From Prorocentrum cordatum (lineage: Eukaryota; Sar; Dinophyceae; Prorocentrales; Prorocentraceae): 51,500 nucleotides of DNA. Positions 30,700 through 40,567 of the stretch are shown in pieces (the first letter of the stretch is position 1; every line of letters starts with the position of its first letter). Both the position numbers and the translations under genes were made by a program. The stretch is from positions 351,873-403,372 of the forward strand of contig CAUYUJ010019593.1 of assembly GCA_963575745.1 (NCBI GenBank). Direction: 5' to 3'. Under the pieces are notes generated by a model, which searched no databases, was not told the DNA's origin, and saw nothing but the letters and a program-made list of their open reading frames with translations.

Positions 30700-31041
30700 A
30701 GGGGCAGGAGAGCCCCCTGTCTCGTGATGGTGGTCCCTCGTCCCGGAGGAGGAGGAGGAGTGGGAGGAGGAGGAGGAGGAGGAGGAGGAGGAGGAGGAGG
30801 AGGAGAAGGAGGAGGACGAGGGTGCCCGGGCCTGCCTCTGGCCCTGGCAACCGGCCCCGGCGCCCTCGCCGCCGGATCGTGCAAGAGCCAGGGCACGCGC
30901 GCCACTCGTCTGGAGCCGTGCCCGGGGGCCCCGCGGACCCGCAGGGGGAGCGCGTCGGGGTGCCCTGGGGCCCTTTGCGGAGGCTGCTGGGCCCTCGGGC
31001 GGCTCACGAAGCCCCACCCGAAGCCACAGATCTGCCACTAG
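30700..31041 (+). repeat. segmental duplication, copy 1 (MITE-free)
   Basis: Order: CAGGAGAGCCCC...TCTCGTGATGGTGG, then a (GGA)n of about 75 bp (30,747-30,820), then a 220-bp GC-rich block from 30,821 (GGTGCCCGGGCCTGCCTCTG) ending CCACAGATCTGCCACTAG. The same order repeats from 31,042. Confidence 0.8.
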
Positions 31042-31084
31042 GGGCAGGAGAGCCCCGTGTCTCGTGATGGTGGCCCCTCGTCCC

Positions 31085-32085
31085 AGAGAGGAGGAGGAGG
31101 AGGAGGAGGAGGAGGAGGAGGAGGAGGAGGAGGAGGAGGAGGAGGAGGAGGAGAGAGGGAGGAGGAGGAGGAGGAGGGAGGAGGGGGGGAGGAGGAGGAG
31201 GAGGAGGAGGAGGCAGGAGGAGGAGGAGGAGGAAGAGGAGGAGGAGGCGGAGGAGAGGAGGAGGAGGAGGAGGAGGCGGAGGAGTGGATGGAAGCGGAGG
31301 GAGGAGGAGGAGGAGGAGGAGGAGGAGGAGGAGGAGGAGGAGGAGGAGGAGGAGGGAGGAGGAGGATGAGGAGAAGAGGATGAGGAGGAGGAGGAGGAGG
31401 AGGAGGAGGAAGGAGGAGGAGAGGAGGAGGAGGAGGAGGAGGAGGAGGAGAGGAGGAGGAGGAGGAGGAGGAGGAGAGGAGGAGGAGGAGGAGGTAGGAG
31501 AGGAGGAGGAGAGGAGGAGGGAGGGAGGTGAGGGAGGGAGGGAGGAGGGAGGAGGAGGAGGAGGAGAGGAGAGGAGAGGGGAGGAGGGAGGAGGTGGATG
31601 AAGAGGAGAGGAGGAGGAGGAGGAGGAGGAGGAGGAGGATTGAGGAGGAGGAGGAGGAGGAGGAGGAGGAGAGGAGGAGTAGGAGCAGGAAGGAGGCGGC
31701 TAGGAGTAGGAGGTAGGAGGGGGAGGCGTGATGGAGGAGGAGAGAGGAGGGAGGAGAGGGAGGAGGAGGAGGAGGAGGAGGGAGGAGGAGGAGGAGGGGA
31801 GGAGGAGGAGGAGGAGAGGGGAGGAGGAGGAGGAGGAGGAGGAGAGAGAGGAGGAGGATGAGAGGAGGAGGAGGAGGAGGATGAGGAGGAGGGAGGAGGA
31901 GGAGGAGGAGGAGGAGGAGGAGGAGCAGGAGGGGAGGAGCAGGAGGAGGAGAAGGAGGAGGAGCAGGAGGAGGAGGAGCAGGGAGGAGGAGGAGGAGGAG
32001 GAGGAGGAGTGAGGAAGCGGAAAAGGGGGGATGCGGAGGAGGAGGAGGAGGAGGAGGAGGAGGAGGGGGAGGAGGCGGAGGAGGA
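31085..32085 (+). repeat. 1-kb polypurine GGA tract
   Basis: Almost uninterrupted purines on +, chiefly GGA with some GGAGGGAGG. All resulting frames (poly-Glu, poly-Gly, poly-Ser, poly-Pro) are artefacts. A mirror-repeat polypurine of this size could form H-DNA. Confidence 0.95.
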
Positions 32086-32224
32086 GGGTGCCCTGGCCTG
32101 CCTCTGGCCCTGGTCCCGGCCCCAGCCCCCTCGCCGCCTGATCGTGCAAGAGCCAGGGCACGCGTGCCACTCGTCTGGAGCCGTGCCCGGGGGCCCCCAG
32201 GACCCGCAGGGGAACGCGTCGGGG

Positions 32225-32411
32225 TTCGGGCCGGGCGAAAGGGGGGGATAGCAGAGGGGGGGGTTGAGAATCAGCTCACGTAGCTGATTTTCCCGGCGCC
32301 TCCCAGCGACGGGAGGCGCCCATGTATCGAGGAATAGGCCCGGCGACGGGGCCGAAACGAGCTGCATGCAGCAGATTTCGTTCCCTATCCCCCCCTTTCG
32401 TCCGGCCCGAA
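32225..32411. mobile_element. TIR element family B (187 bp), precise insertion
   Basis: TIRs of about 26 bp: left end TTCGGGCCGGGCGAAAGG, right end the reverse complement of TTCGGGCCGGACGAAAGG. It is flanked by GGG on both sides (32,222-32,224 and 32,412-32,414). The paralogous block at 30,955-30,975 has the uninterrupted site GTCGGGGTGCCCTGG. Inside are two hairpins: AATCAGCT/AGCTGATT and GGCGCCTCCC/GGGAGGCGCC. No coding capacity. Confidence 0.85.
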
Positions 32412-32502
32412 GGGTGCCCTGGGGCCCCTGCGGAGGCTCCTGGGCCCTCGGGCGGCTCACAGAGCCCCACCCGAGGCCACAGATCTTCCTCGCGCGCACC
32501 GG

Positions 32503-32826
32503 GTCCTGTAGTGAAGAGGAGACGAGAGTGGGCTCCAGCTTCGCCTCCCCAATCTGTCGGAGCAGCGACAGGGCCCGCTGCCACTGCCCAATGTTGAAGC
32601 ACGCGCAGATCCCAACGATGTAGCTGACTAGGGCTGACCCGCGGACTCCGTCCACGACATCTTTCCGTAATGATTCTGAATGGAACGGCGGAGATTTCGC
32701 CGAAAACCTATAAGCACGGCGGCGTCCGGGGCGGCGGCAGCGAGACCGCGCCTTAGTGTCCGAGCTCTTGCAGCGCTCCAGCAGCTTGGCCCTGGCGCAC
32801 GGCTCGTTCGCCCCCCTCGTATCTAT
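32503..32826 (-). CDS. PPR exon fragment with N-terminal extension
   Basis: On the minus strand, ALVSYIVGICACFNIGQWQR, then ALSLLRQIGEAKLEPTLVSS is one PPR motif plus the start of a second. The segment ends SLQDPVRARK. An AG|TCAGCTAC border lies at 32,627. Upstream of it the same frame stays open to 32,826 and reads RGANEPCARAKLLERCKSSD, then a basic stretch (KARSRCRRPGRRRAYRF). A TGA precedes, and beyond it is SDADFNPTVETPEIGFDFDA. It may be the 5' part of a PPR gene with a spliced-out or real stop. Function if intact: organellar RNA binding. Confidence 0.5.
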
Positions 32827-33000
32827 TCAGTGCAGTTTTGATGTCTCTCGGGGATGTGCGTCAAAGTCGAAGCCTATCTCAGGCGTCTCAACGGTTGGAT
32901 TGAAGTCGGCGTCGCTCGAGGATACGTTGGCGCGGAAAAGGTAGAAAGCAAGAGGCAAGGCGGCAGGTTTGGGCGCGTGCTCCCCCTGGGGGGCAGGACG
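32827..33000. other. possible exon upstream of the PPR fragment
   Basis: The minus-strand frame LPLAFYLFRANVSSSDADFN, then PTVETPEIGFDFDAHPRE has a non-repeat composition and ends in TGA at 32,829-32,827. Unknown; could be a first exon or leader of the PPR gene. Confidence 0.25.
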
Positions 33001-33663
33001 GCCGCGGGTGGGGCCGTTTTGGGAGCATCTTTGCCTGTCGTGGCCCATCTTGGGGCCGTCATGCGGCCTTCTGGGTCCCTCTTGGGGCTCTCTTGAGCTG
33101 TCTCGGGTGGCGCTTGGGCCTTCTTGGGGCCGACTGGGGCCTCTCTTGGGCACTTCTGGGGAAGTCTTGGGACCGCCTTGTGGCTGTCCTGGGCCATCGT
33201 GGGCCGCCGTTGGGGCTGTCCTGGATGCTTCTGGGGCCGTCATGGGCGACTCAGAAGCCGTCCTGGGGCCGTCATGGGTCGTCTTGGGGCCGTCAAGTCT
33301 TCGGCCTGCCCGGCGGGGCCTCAGACCCTAGCCCCAGGTTGTTTCTTCGTCCAGGTCAGGTTTCCCCTGGTGCCCTGGTCCGCGCCCTTGGTGCCCTCCA
33401 GGGCTGTCCGGTGGGCTGCGGCGGCTGGGTTCAAGCTGCGCCCGCCGCCTGCGCGGGGCGCGTCGTCGGAGGTGAGTCGGCGCCCTCGCCGCCCTCAGAC
33501 GTCGGAGTTTGTGGGGAGGAGCCCGCAGCTGGGGCCGTCTTGGGAGCATCTTGGCCCGTTTTGGACCATCCCGGGGCCGTCTTAAACCGTCTGGGGCCAT
33601 CTTGGGGCCGTCTTGAATATCTTCCGCCCTGACTGGCCTGGCCCCCCCCCCGCCCCCGGTGTC

Positions 33664-33691
33664 GAGGTATTTACTTTTGAATAAATACCTC
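33664..33691. other. perfect AT-rich hairpin
   Basis: GAGGTATTTA and TAAATACCTC are a perfect 10-bp inverted pair with an 8-nt loop. It sits inside weaker C-rich/G-rich inverted flanks. Confidence 0.75.
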
Positions 33692-33989
33692 CACCCCGCA
33701 GGGGGGGTAAGCTTGCAGCTGGGGCCGTCTTGGCATCTTGGCCGTTTTGGACCATCTTGGCGCCGTCTTGTGTCATCACGGGGCCGTCTTGAACAGTCTG
33801 GGGCCATCGTGGAGCTATCTTGGCGCCATCCTGCGTTCGTGTTGTACCGTCTGGAGCTATCCTGGGGCCGTATTGGGCCGCTGAAAAATCTAGAGGGGTG
33901 TTTCGGAGCCTCCTGAGAGCTGTGTTGGGGGCTGTGGATGGCGCAACATATGACCACGCAGTATAGCTTAACTCCACGTAACGTTGCCT

Positions 33990-34445
33990 GCTGGAGAGCT
34001 GTCCTGCTCGCGTAGCTGCTGGTCTTCTAGGCCGAGACCTTGTTTGCCTTCTAGTCTGTTTGTATGCTAGTCTGATTTCAAGTGTGCGTGCTGCGTTGCT
34101 TTGTTTTATCCGCTCGGTGCCTGTTACCGACAGCTAATGTTGGCAGGCGCTTTTTGCTAATAGTTGCGGCTGGTTACGTTGTCTTTCTATTGCTGCCTCC
34201 TGCGGTTGATTGGTGCGGGTTGCTGCTTGCTGCGGCTTGGCTCTGCTGTCAGCTTTTGCCATGTCCTGGGCCTTGCGGCCTGCGTGTTGCTGCTCGCTGC
34301 ATGATGCTGATTGGCACTGGTGGTGTGAGGCCTTGCTGCTGCTGATGTGCTGCTGCTGCTCCTCCCGAGGATACTGAATGGCCCTGGTGATGTGAAGGCG
34401 TGCTGCTGCTGGATCCTCCTCCTCCTCCTCCTCCTCCTCCTCCCG
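33990..34445 (+). repeat. TGCTGC-rich repeat and (CCT)n
   Basis: TGCTGC/TTGCTGC words up to 34,400, then CTC/CCT triplets at 34,410-34,445. Confidence 0.6.
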
Positions 34446-35040
34446 CCTTCGATCCTTCATCCCCTCGATCGTCGATCGTCAATCGTGGATCCTACGACAG
34501 TGCCCCTCCGAACAGAAGCCCCCAGGGCCCCCCGAGCGTCAAGAAGTGCTCCACGCCTCTGCCCCGCCTCTCCGCTCTTGGATGTAGTGTTTGGAAGCCT
34601 CCTGGGGCCGGGCCGTCTTGGGCCGTTATTGGCCGCTCTTGGGGCTGTCTCGGGTGCCTCTTGGGCCGTCTCGGGCGCCTCTGGAGCTGTCCCAGGGCCG
34701 TCTCGGGCCGTTTCGGGGCCCTCCTGGGGGCGTCTTGGGGCGACCTTGCAAACGAAAAGCACGAACGAATAAGAATATACGCTTTCCGAAAGGAATGGGG
34801 CGACTTTTTGCCTCTTGGGGCTCTCCCGCGGGTCCTCCTGGGCCGTCCTGCGAGCCTCCTGGCCTGCCTTGGAGGCCGCTGGGGCCATCCTGGGGCTCGC
34901 TTGGGGTCCTCTTGGGGCGTCCAGGCGCCCTCTTGAGCGTCTCTGTGTCGTCTTGAGGCTGTCTTGGGGCATCTTGGGACCCCCTGGAGCCGTTTCGGAG
35001 CGCGCCTAGGGGCCTCACAGGGCGCCCTGGAGGCGGCTTG

Positions 35041-35268
35041 AGACACGGACAAAGCAAAATCGGGTCAAAATGGGTCCCCGGACCCTTCCCACGGTCGAAA
35101 CACACCAGTGTTCTTCGCTGCGTCCAGCCGCAGCGGCAAGGAGCCCTCCGAGAGGCGACCTGTCGGTGTCTCAATTCGGCCTGCGCTGACTTCGTCCGCC
35201 CCGAGCATTCGGCGCAGTCCAGCATCTTCACTGTGTCCATCACCTGGGCGGCCTCTCGGAAACACGCC
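35041..35268. other. unassigned unique sequence
   Basis: A 230-bp stretch without repeats. Several frames open; no motif recognised. Confidence 0.3.
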
Positions 35269-35373
35269 AGGAGGAGGAGGAGGAGGAGGAGGAGGAGGAG
35301 GAGGAGGAGGAGGAGGAGGAGGAGGAGGAGGAGGAGGAGGAGGAGGAGGAGGAGGAGGAGGAGGAGGAGGAGG
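35269..35373 (+). repeat. (GGA)n microsatellite
   Basis: Pure GGA, about 35 triplets. Confidence 0.95.
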
Positions 35374-36186
35374 TGGAATCCAAGGCCACCCAGACATCTC
35401 GCGGCGCCGCGCCGTGCGAGCCCGACTGCCTTCGCGCTCCCGCGCCTGCACCCGCGGGGGCGGGCGACGCTCCCATATGCGGCCACGGCTGGCGGGCGCC
35501 TCCTTCTCCTCTTGGGAACTGTCTGGGGGCCTCTCGGGGTGTCTTTTCGGTCTCCTGGGGGACTTTTTGCAGCCTCCTTGGGCCGCCCTGCGGCCTCCTG
35601 GGGGCCTCTTGGGGCCCACTTGGGTCGCCTTGGCTGCCCTGTGGGCGGTCTGAGGCCGCCTTGGACGCCTCTGTGGCCCGCTTGGGGCCGTCTTGGGGCC
35701 GTCTCTGGCCGCTCTTGGGGCTGCCTTGGGTGCCTCTTGGTCCGTCGTGGGCGCCTCCAGAGCGGGCCCGGGGCCGTCTTGGGGGCGTGAAGTGTCCTCT
35801 TGGACGCTTTGAAAACGAAAAGCACGGGAATTGCGAACATGCGCTTTTTCCGTAAGGACGGGGCGACTTTTGCTTGTGCGGGCTCTCTCGGGACTCGTCA
35901 TTTCTTGGAGCCCACAAGGAACGTTCTGGAAGACTTGGGCCGTCTGGGGGCTATCTTGGGCGTCTGCGAGCGCTCCTGGACCGTCTCGGAGGCCCTCTTG
36001 GACTGTCTTAGGCCGCTATTTTGGGGCCAGGGGTCGTCGCGGAGCGCTCGTAAGCCTCCTGGAAGCGCGCTGGGGCCTGCTGGGGCTCGCAGGAGCCCGC
36101 AGGGGCCACCGGGGCGCTGGAACAGCCCCGATCCCCGCCCATTTTTCACGCGAGTATGCCTGCAATGTAGTAGAGATCAGTGTGAA

Positions 36187-36205
36187 CCCGTGGAAATTCC
36201 ACGGG
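36187..36205. other. short palindrome
   Basis: CCCGTGGAAATTCCACGGG, two perfect 9-bp arms around one base. Confidence 0.8.
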
Positions 36206-37429
36206 TGTCAGGTTCGTGGGGGCGTCCATGGTTTGGGAAACGGCAGAAGGGTGCCGTGGCTGGAGTGCGCTCGCTGGGGCCTCTGTGGCCGTCGTGGAGC
36301 GATGGCGACAGTGCCTGAAGCTGCGTAGGGCCGCTCTGGGTCCGTACGGCGAGAGCGTGGGGGACATGGGAAACACACGCAGTTTTTGCTTGATTTCTGG
36401 CCTCGTGGGCCCGTCTGCAGAATCCTCGTTGGCCCGCGTGGGCCGTGCCGGGAGCCCTGTGGGCCATCTTCGGGCCATGGTGGGGGGTCAGGGGCCGTCT
36501 GGGAGTCTTGTTCGGGCCCTCCCGGGCAGCTCCTGCAGCGTCTCGGGGGGGCAGCCTGTAGCTCGGTTAGGCTCTCCAGGGCCTGTTCTGGGCCGTCCTG
36601 GGGCCCTCGCTGGCCGTCTTGGTGGGCTCGTGAGGGCAGCTTGGGCCATCTCGGTGCATCTGAGAAGGATCTGGAGCCGTGTGGGACGGTTCTGGACCCG
36701 CCATGGGTACAACGTGGAAAACGTAGGACAGTGCATGGTTTTGGCTTTTTCTTCGCCTCGTGTGGCCGTCATCGGGGTCCTCTTGGGCCGTCCTGGGGCC
36801 ATGTTGGGGGTCTCGGGCCGTCTTGGAGCTCGCTTTGGTGCCTGTTGGGAAGCTCCTGGGGTCCTATCGGGCTATATTAGCGGCCACCTGGAGCTCAATG
36901 AGGCTGTCTTGGGTTTCTCTTGGGCAGTCTTCGGGCCATCTGGGGCCGTCCTGGGGCACTTGACTGGGGGGGGCCTCCTGGACCGTCTTGGGGCGCCCTG
37001 GGGTGTCCCTGCAACTGTCTGGGGCCACTCGCTGCCCGAACTGGCGAAAACTTTTTCGTTCGGCGGCCCGCAAGGAAAAGTCCAGAGGGCGTGTCAATCA
37101 ACGGCAATGGGGCGCAATGCCAGATAATTCGTGAGGGCCAGGCCACGAAAGGAGGAAGCCGCCAAGAGGGCGGAAATGGCGAGAACGCGGACAGCCCCGA
37201 GGAACACCGTATGACGCTGGCCTCGGGGGACGGTCGTCGGAGGCCCGCTGGGCCGTCTTCGGATGCACCGGGCCTGTCGTCGGGACGTCCTGTGCTGTCG
37301 CGGAGCTCCGTTCGGGCTCTCTCGGGGCGCTCTCGCGGCCTCTGGAGCGTCCTGGGAACGAGATTCGGGCTGCCTGGGGCTGTGTTGGAGCCACCTGAGG
37401 GCTCTCGGGAGCCGTCGTAGAGCGGCGGA

Positions 37430-38080
37430 GCGCGCCTGGCGGTCGGGGGCAGCGGGCGCACTGCCGGCGCGTCTCGCACGCGCAACGACGAGAATTGTAG
37501 TACTGATGACTAGTGTGTACCGGTAGGGCGAACAGCAAGCCGCTTGCTCATCCGACATGGCTCAGCCAAGCGACAGCACATGGATCTTGTGGTCTGTCCT
37601 AAAGCGTGCTTGGCTGGGTGAGGGCGTTCTGGGCGCCCTGGGATCCCCGCTGCACGCTACAAGGCCGATTGGACTGGCTGTAGAGCTGCCCGCAACCAAT
37701 GTTGCTGGCCAGCGACTGCTGCTGCTGACTGGACTGCTTCCCTCTTTGTTCTGCTACATGCTCGCGCACACACACACATGCGCACACACTCACACACTTC
37801 CCTAATCAATGCAACTCGCTGGGACATCGTTTCTGGATAGGGCGGTGGGGATATGCGAGGCGTTAATAACGACGGCTGCTGACTGACTCTGCTTGCCATT
37901 TCTTGCTGCTCGCTGCTCTTTGTTTTGGGAGAAGGAGCGGGAAGCGGAAGCACCGGCAGTTGTCCCACTCGTCAGCTTGATGAACGCAAGAGAGGTGCTT
38001 GCTGATTGCGGCTTCTCGCCGCTCCTGGCTGCTGCTGCTACTGCTGCTGGCTCTGCTGCCGATGGGGTAAATCGGGGCAA
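37430..38080. other. unassigned, with TGCTGC-rich part and (CA)n
   Basis: (CA)n near 37,766-37,800. TGCTGC-rich at 37,700-37,740 and 38,000-38,065. No gene. Confidence 0.45.
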
Positions 38081-38309
38081 GTCTGGGACTTATTGGGACA
38101 TCCTGGGCGGTCTTGGGGCGATCTTGGGAGCCTCTTGAGCCAGATGAGGCACTCTCGGAGTATGCGGGGGCCGTCTCAAGCTCCAGCGGTACCAGCTGAG
38201 GGCGATTTGGGCCTTCCTTCTGGCGCTCTTGTGGGGCGCCTGGAGGCCATCTCGAAGGTCCTGGGGGCCCAGCGAGGCCGTCTCAGTGGTGTGGGGTCGT
38301 CTGGAGGGG

Positions 38310-38540
38310 GGGTCCGTTTGCCATTTTGGGGCGGCAGTCCTCCTGGAGGCCACCAGGTCGCGTCCGGATGCCTTGAGACACCGAGGGACGCGAAGTGCCA
38401 GAACGCAGCAGCACCCAACATCTGGCTGCCTCGGCAGACAAGGGCCATGCTGGCCGCGGGAGGTGGCCGCGGCAAGCGATGCGGGGCCTCCGCCCCCCTA
38501 ACCCACAGGCCCTGCCACCACCCGGCCCACTGACCGCGCT
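38310..38540. other. unassigned sequence
   Basis: No recognisable gene. Confidence 0.3.
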
Positions 38541-38675
38541 CCTCCTCCTCCTCCTCCTCCTTCTCCTCCCTCTCCTCCTCCTTCTCCTCCTCCTCCTCCT
38601 CCTCCTCCTCCTCCCCCCGCTCTCCTCCTCCTCCTCCTCCTCCTCCTCCTCCTCCTCCTCCTCCTCCTCCCCCAA
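38541..38675 (+). repeat. (CTC)n microsatellite
   Basis: CTC/CTT triplets over about 130 bp, directly beside the PPR fragment. Confidence 0.95.
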
Positions 38676-38677
38676 CT

Positions 38678-38850
38678 GACCACGGTGGGCTCTATCTTCG
38701 CTTTCTCAATCTCACTGAGCAGCGACAGTGCCCGCTGCCACTGCTGGCCTTTATCGCACGCGCCGATTGCAGCGTTGTAGCTGATACCACCGGGCCCTAC
38801 CTTCGCCTGCACCATCTGTCTGAGCAGCGACAGGGACCGCTGCCACAGTT
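38678..38850 (-). pseudogene. PPR fragment, about 1.6 repeats
   Basis: On the minus strand LWQRSLSLLRQMVQAKVGPG lacks the first helix of its motif. It is followed by a complete motif, ISYNAAIGACDKGQQWQRAL then SLLSEIEKAKIEPTVVSW. Sequence then passes straight into GGA repeats. The 5' truncation and the abrupt end suggest an exon remnant. Codons are intact within the fragment. Confidence 0.75.
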
Positions 38851-38919
38851 CAAAACATAATGGATCCATTGCTTGCTGTCTTCGTGCTTTTTCCTTCCGA
38901 TGAACTCTTAAGGCCTCAA

Positions 38920-39130
38920 GATGGCTCCAGAGCACCGCGAGGGGCCCCCGAGGAGCCCAAGACGGGAGCGCCCCAAGAGGCCCCCCAAGAGGCCCCCGCC
39001 CCAAGATGGCCCCAAGAAAACTTCAAGAGGGCCCCAAGAGTGGCCCAGGAGAGCCCCAAAGGCCTCCAAACCCGCCCCGAATGCATCACACATGCTCCCA
39101 ACAGGGCCCAACCCAGGGCGAAAGACCCGC
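38920..39130 (-). repeat. CTTGGGGCC minisatellite, inverted block
   Basis: Here the + strand carries CCCCAAGAGG and GGCCCCAAGA words, the opposite orientation from all other blocks of the family in the window. Confidence 0.7.
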
Positions 39131-39157
39131 AAAGGCCTTGATGGTTGACTCCTGTCG

Positions 39158-39188
39158 TCAACGTCGTCGTCGTCGTCGTCGTCGTCAA

Positions 39189-39237
<49 letters not shown>

Positions 39238-39405
39238 TCCTTCTTCCTCCCACGTCCTCGTTATCTTCTCCTACCTCCTCCTCCTCCTACCAGCTCCTCG
39301 TCCTCCTCTTCCTCTCCTCCCCCCCTTCTCCCTCCCTCCCCCTCCTTCTCCTCCTCCTTTTCGTCTTCCTTCCATCTGTCTCTCTCTCTCTCTCTCCAAA
39401 GGTAG
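39158..39405 (+). repeat. (GTC)n then CTCCTC-rich tract
   Basis: GTC repeats at 39,158-39,237, then degenerate CT-rich sequence ending with (CT)n near 39,380-39,400. Confidence 0.9.
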
Positions 39406-39740
39406 CGACAGCCCCCCCCCATTTTTCATTGCATGCTGCTGAAACTTCCTGATCGGCAGTGATTGTCTCTGGTGGGGATGCGCGAGCGATCAAGCGCTTG
39501 ACCTGCACAAGCGCACACCCAGATGACATGCTCCAGGGGCCAGCCACGGCCCAGAAGTGCGCTCGCGAGTGCCCGTCGACCGCGTGCATGGAAGCACGCA
39601 GAGACATGCGGATCCACCGCCCAGGAGGAGCCCACACGCACAGCTGCCGAGCTCCGCAGCGGAGCCCGGCTCGGACGTGGAGGAGGCGTGAGGCCCACTT
39701 GCCCCGCCGTGCGTGTGGCCGACGATCTGGTTCCTGTAGG
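39406..39740. other. unassigned sequence
   Basis: A + frame from about 39,459 reads SGGDARAIKRLTCTSAHPDD and stays open for about 200 codons into repeat sequence. The start has coding-like composition but no family is recognised. Confidence 0.25.
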
Positions 39741-40050
39741 GTCGCTCGTGGGGCCCTCCTGCGGCCAACTTGCGCCCTGGGCCGTCTTGGGGATCTCCGG
39801 GGCCCCTCGGGCCGTCGTGGCGCCCTCTTCGAGTGTGGGATCGACTACAGCATTGATTTTCCCCTAGATGAGCTTCTCCGTCGAATCTGTGGAACACGTA
39901 AGCTCTACCGAGAAGAGTGCCGGGACACATCGACAATGCAGTCGATCCCCTCCTCGACCCCTGGAAGCTCCCCGAGGCCGTCGTGGGCTCTCCAGGAGCC
40001 TCCTGGGGCTGCCCAGGGGCTCTCTCGGAGAGCGGCCCTGCAGGCTCCAT
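39740..40050 (+). repeat. CTTGGGGCC minisatellite and flank
   Basis: Words GGGCCGTCTTGGGGATCT and GGGGCTGCC around a unique stretch at 39,850-39,960 that resembles 18,880-19,035. Confidence 0.55.
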
Positions 40051-40079
40051 CCTCCTCCTCCTCCTCCTAGTGCAGTCAT

Positions 40080-40101
40080 CTAGAGCCAAACTGGCTACAG
40101 A
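40080..40101 (-). other. degenerate spliced-leader-like sequence
   Basis: The minus strand matches the 22-nt SL at 18 positions (CTGTAGCCAGTTTGGCTCTAG). It directly abuts the GGA tract. It may be a decayed SL relic of a retroposed transcript. Chance resemblance cannot be excluded, because no gene is recognised downstream. Confidence 0.45.
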
Positions 40102-40106
40102 AAGGG

Positions 40107-40298
40107 AGGAGGAGGAGGAGGAGGAGGAGGAGGAGGAGGAGGAGGAGGAGGAGGAGGAGGAGGAGGAGGAGGAGGAGAGGAGGAGGAGGAGGAGGAGGAG
40201 GAGGAGGAGGAGGAGGAGGAGGAGGAGGAGGAGGAGGAGGAGGAGGAGGAGGAGGAGGAGGAGGAGGCGGAGGAGGAGGAGGAGGAGGAGGAGGAAGA
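40107..40298 (+). repeat. (GGA)n microsatellite
   Basis: Nearly pure GGA over about 190 bp. Confidence 0.95.
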
Positions 40299-40523
40299 GG
40301 GGCAACGATAGGGGCAAGGCCAGGAGCCTCCTGGGCCCAACGGGGGCGAGGGGCAACGCGAGGGGATGCATCGACCTGGAATCGGCGATTACGCCGTGGG
40401 CCTCCGATCGTGAATCCGCACCTTCCTGGGCGGGGTGGGGCTATCGGGTCCCCATCGGCGATCCATGGGCGATGGGGGATCGATGCCTCCCCCTCTATAC
40501 CCATCCCCCCCAGTCGTTGCCCC
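40299..40523. mobile_element. TIR element family C, copy 2 (225 bp)
   Basis: The ends GGGGCAACGATAGGGGC and CCCCCCAGTCGTTGCCCC are inverted repeats. The interior is shared with the copy at 23,419-23,635. It lies at the edge of the GGA tract. Confidence 0.75.
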
Positions 40524-40567
40524 GGATGGGGCCGTTGCGGGACCGTCCTTGAGGCACCGGGGGGGGG

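Larger units (their letters stand above)
31042..32486 (+). repeat. segmental duplication, copy 2 (expanded GGA tract, MITE inserted)
   Basis: Same leading and trailing blocks as copy 1. The GGA tract is expanded to about 1 kb (31,085-32,085), and the GC-rich block from 32,087 is interrupted by the TIR element at 32,225-32,411. Confidence 0.8.
33000..38310 (+). repeat. large degenerate CTTGGGGCC(GTC) minisatellite mosaic
   Basis: Blocks at 33,000-33,310, 33,520-33,930, 34,560-35,040, 35,500-36,120, 36,260-37,430 and 38,080-38,300 are built of TCTTGGGGCCGTC, GGGCCGTC and CTTGGGGC words at irregular spacing near 10-16 bp, all on +. Translations read GPSWG/LGAVL on + and RRPQDGPK on -, open by composition only. 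Between blocks are short AT-richer inserts (34,752-34,812 and 35,812-35,872 are homologous) and TGCTGC-rich stretches. No gene recognised in this 5.3 kb. Confidence 0.7.

Noticed and set aside
30463-32655. 730-codon minus frame joining PPR sequence to poly-Ser/Pro
   Set aside because: Only the first 60 or so codons are PPR-like. The rest is the GGA tract and duplicated GC-rich DNA, so it is not one protein.
34626-37558. Several 150-400 codon frames rich in GPSWG or RRPQDGPK
   Set aside because: Periodic translations of the CTTGGGGCC minisatellite, open on both strands.
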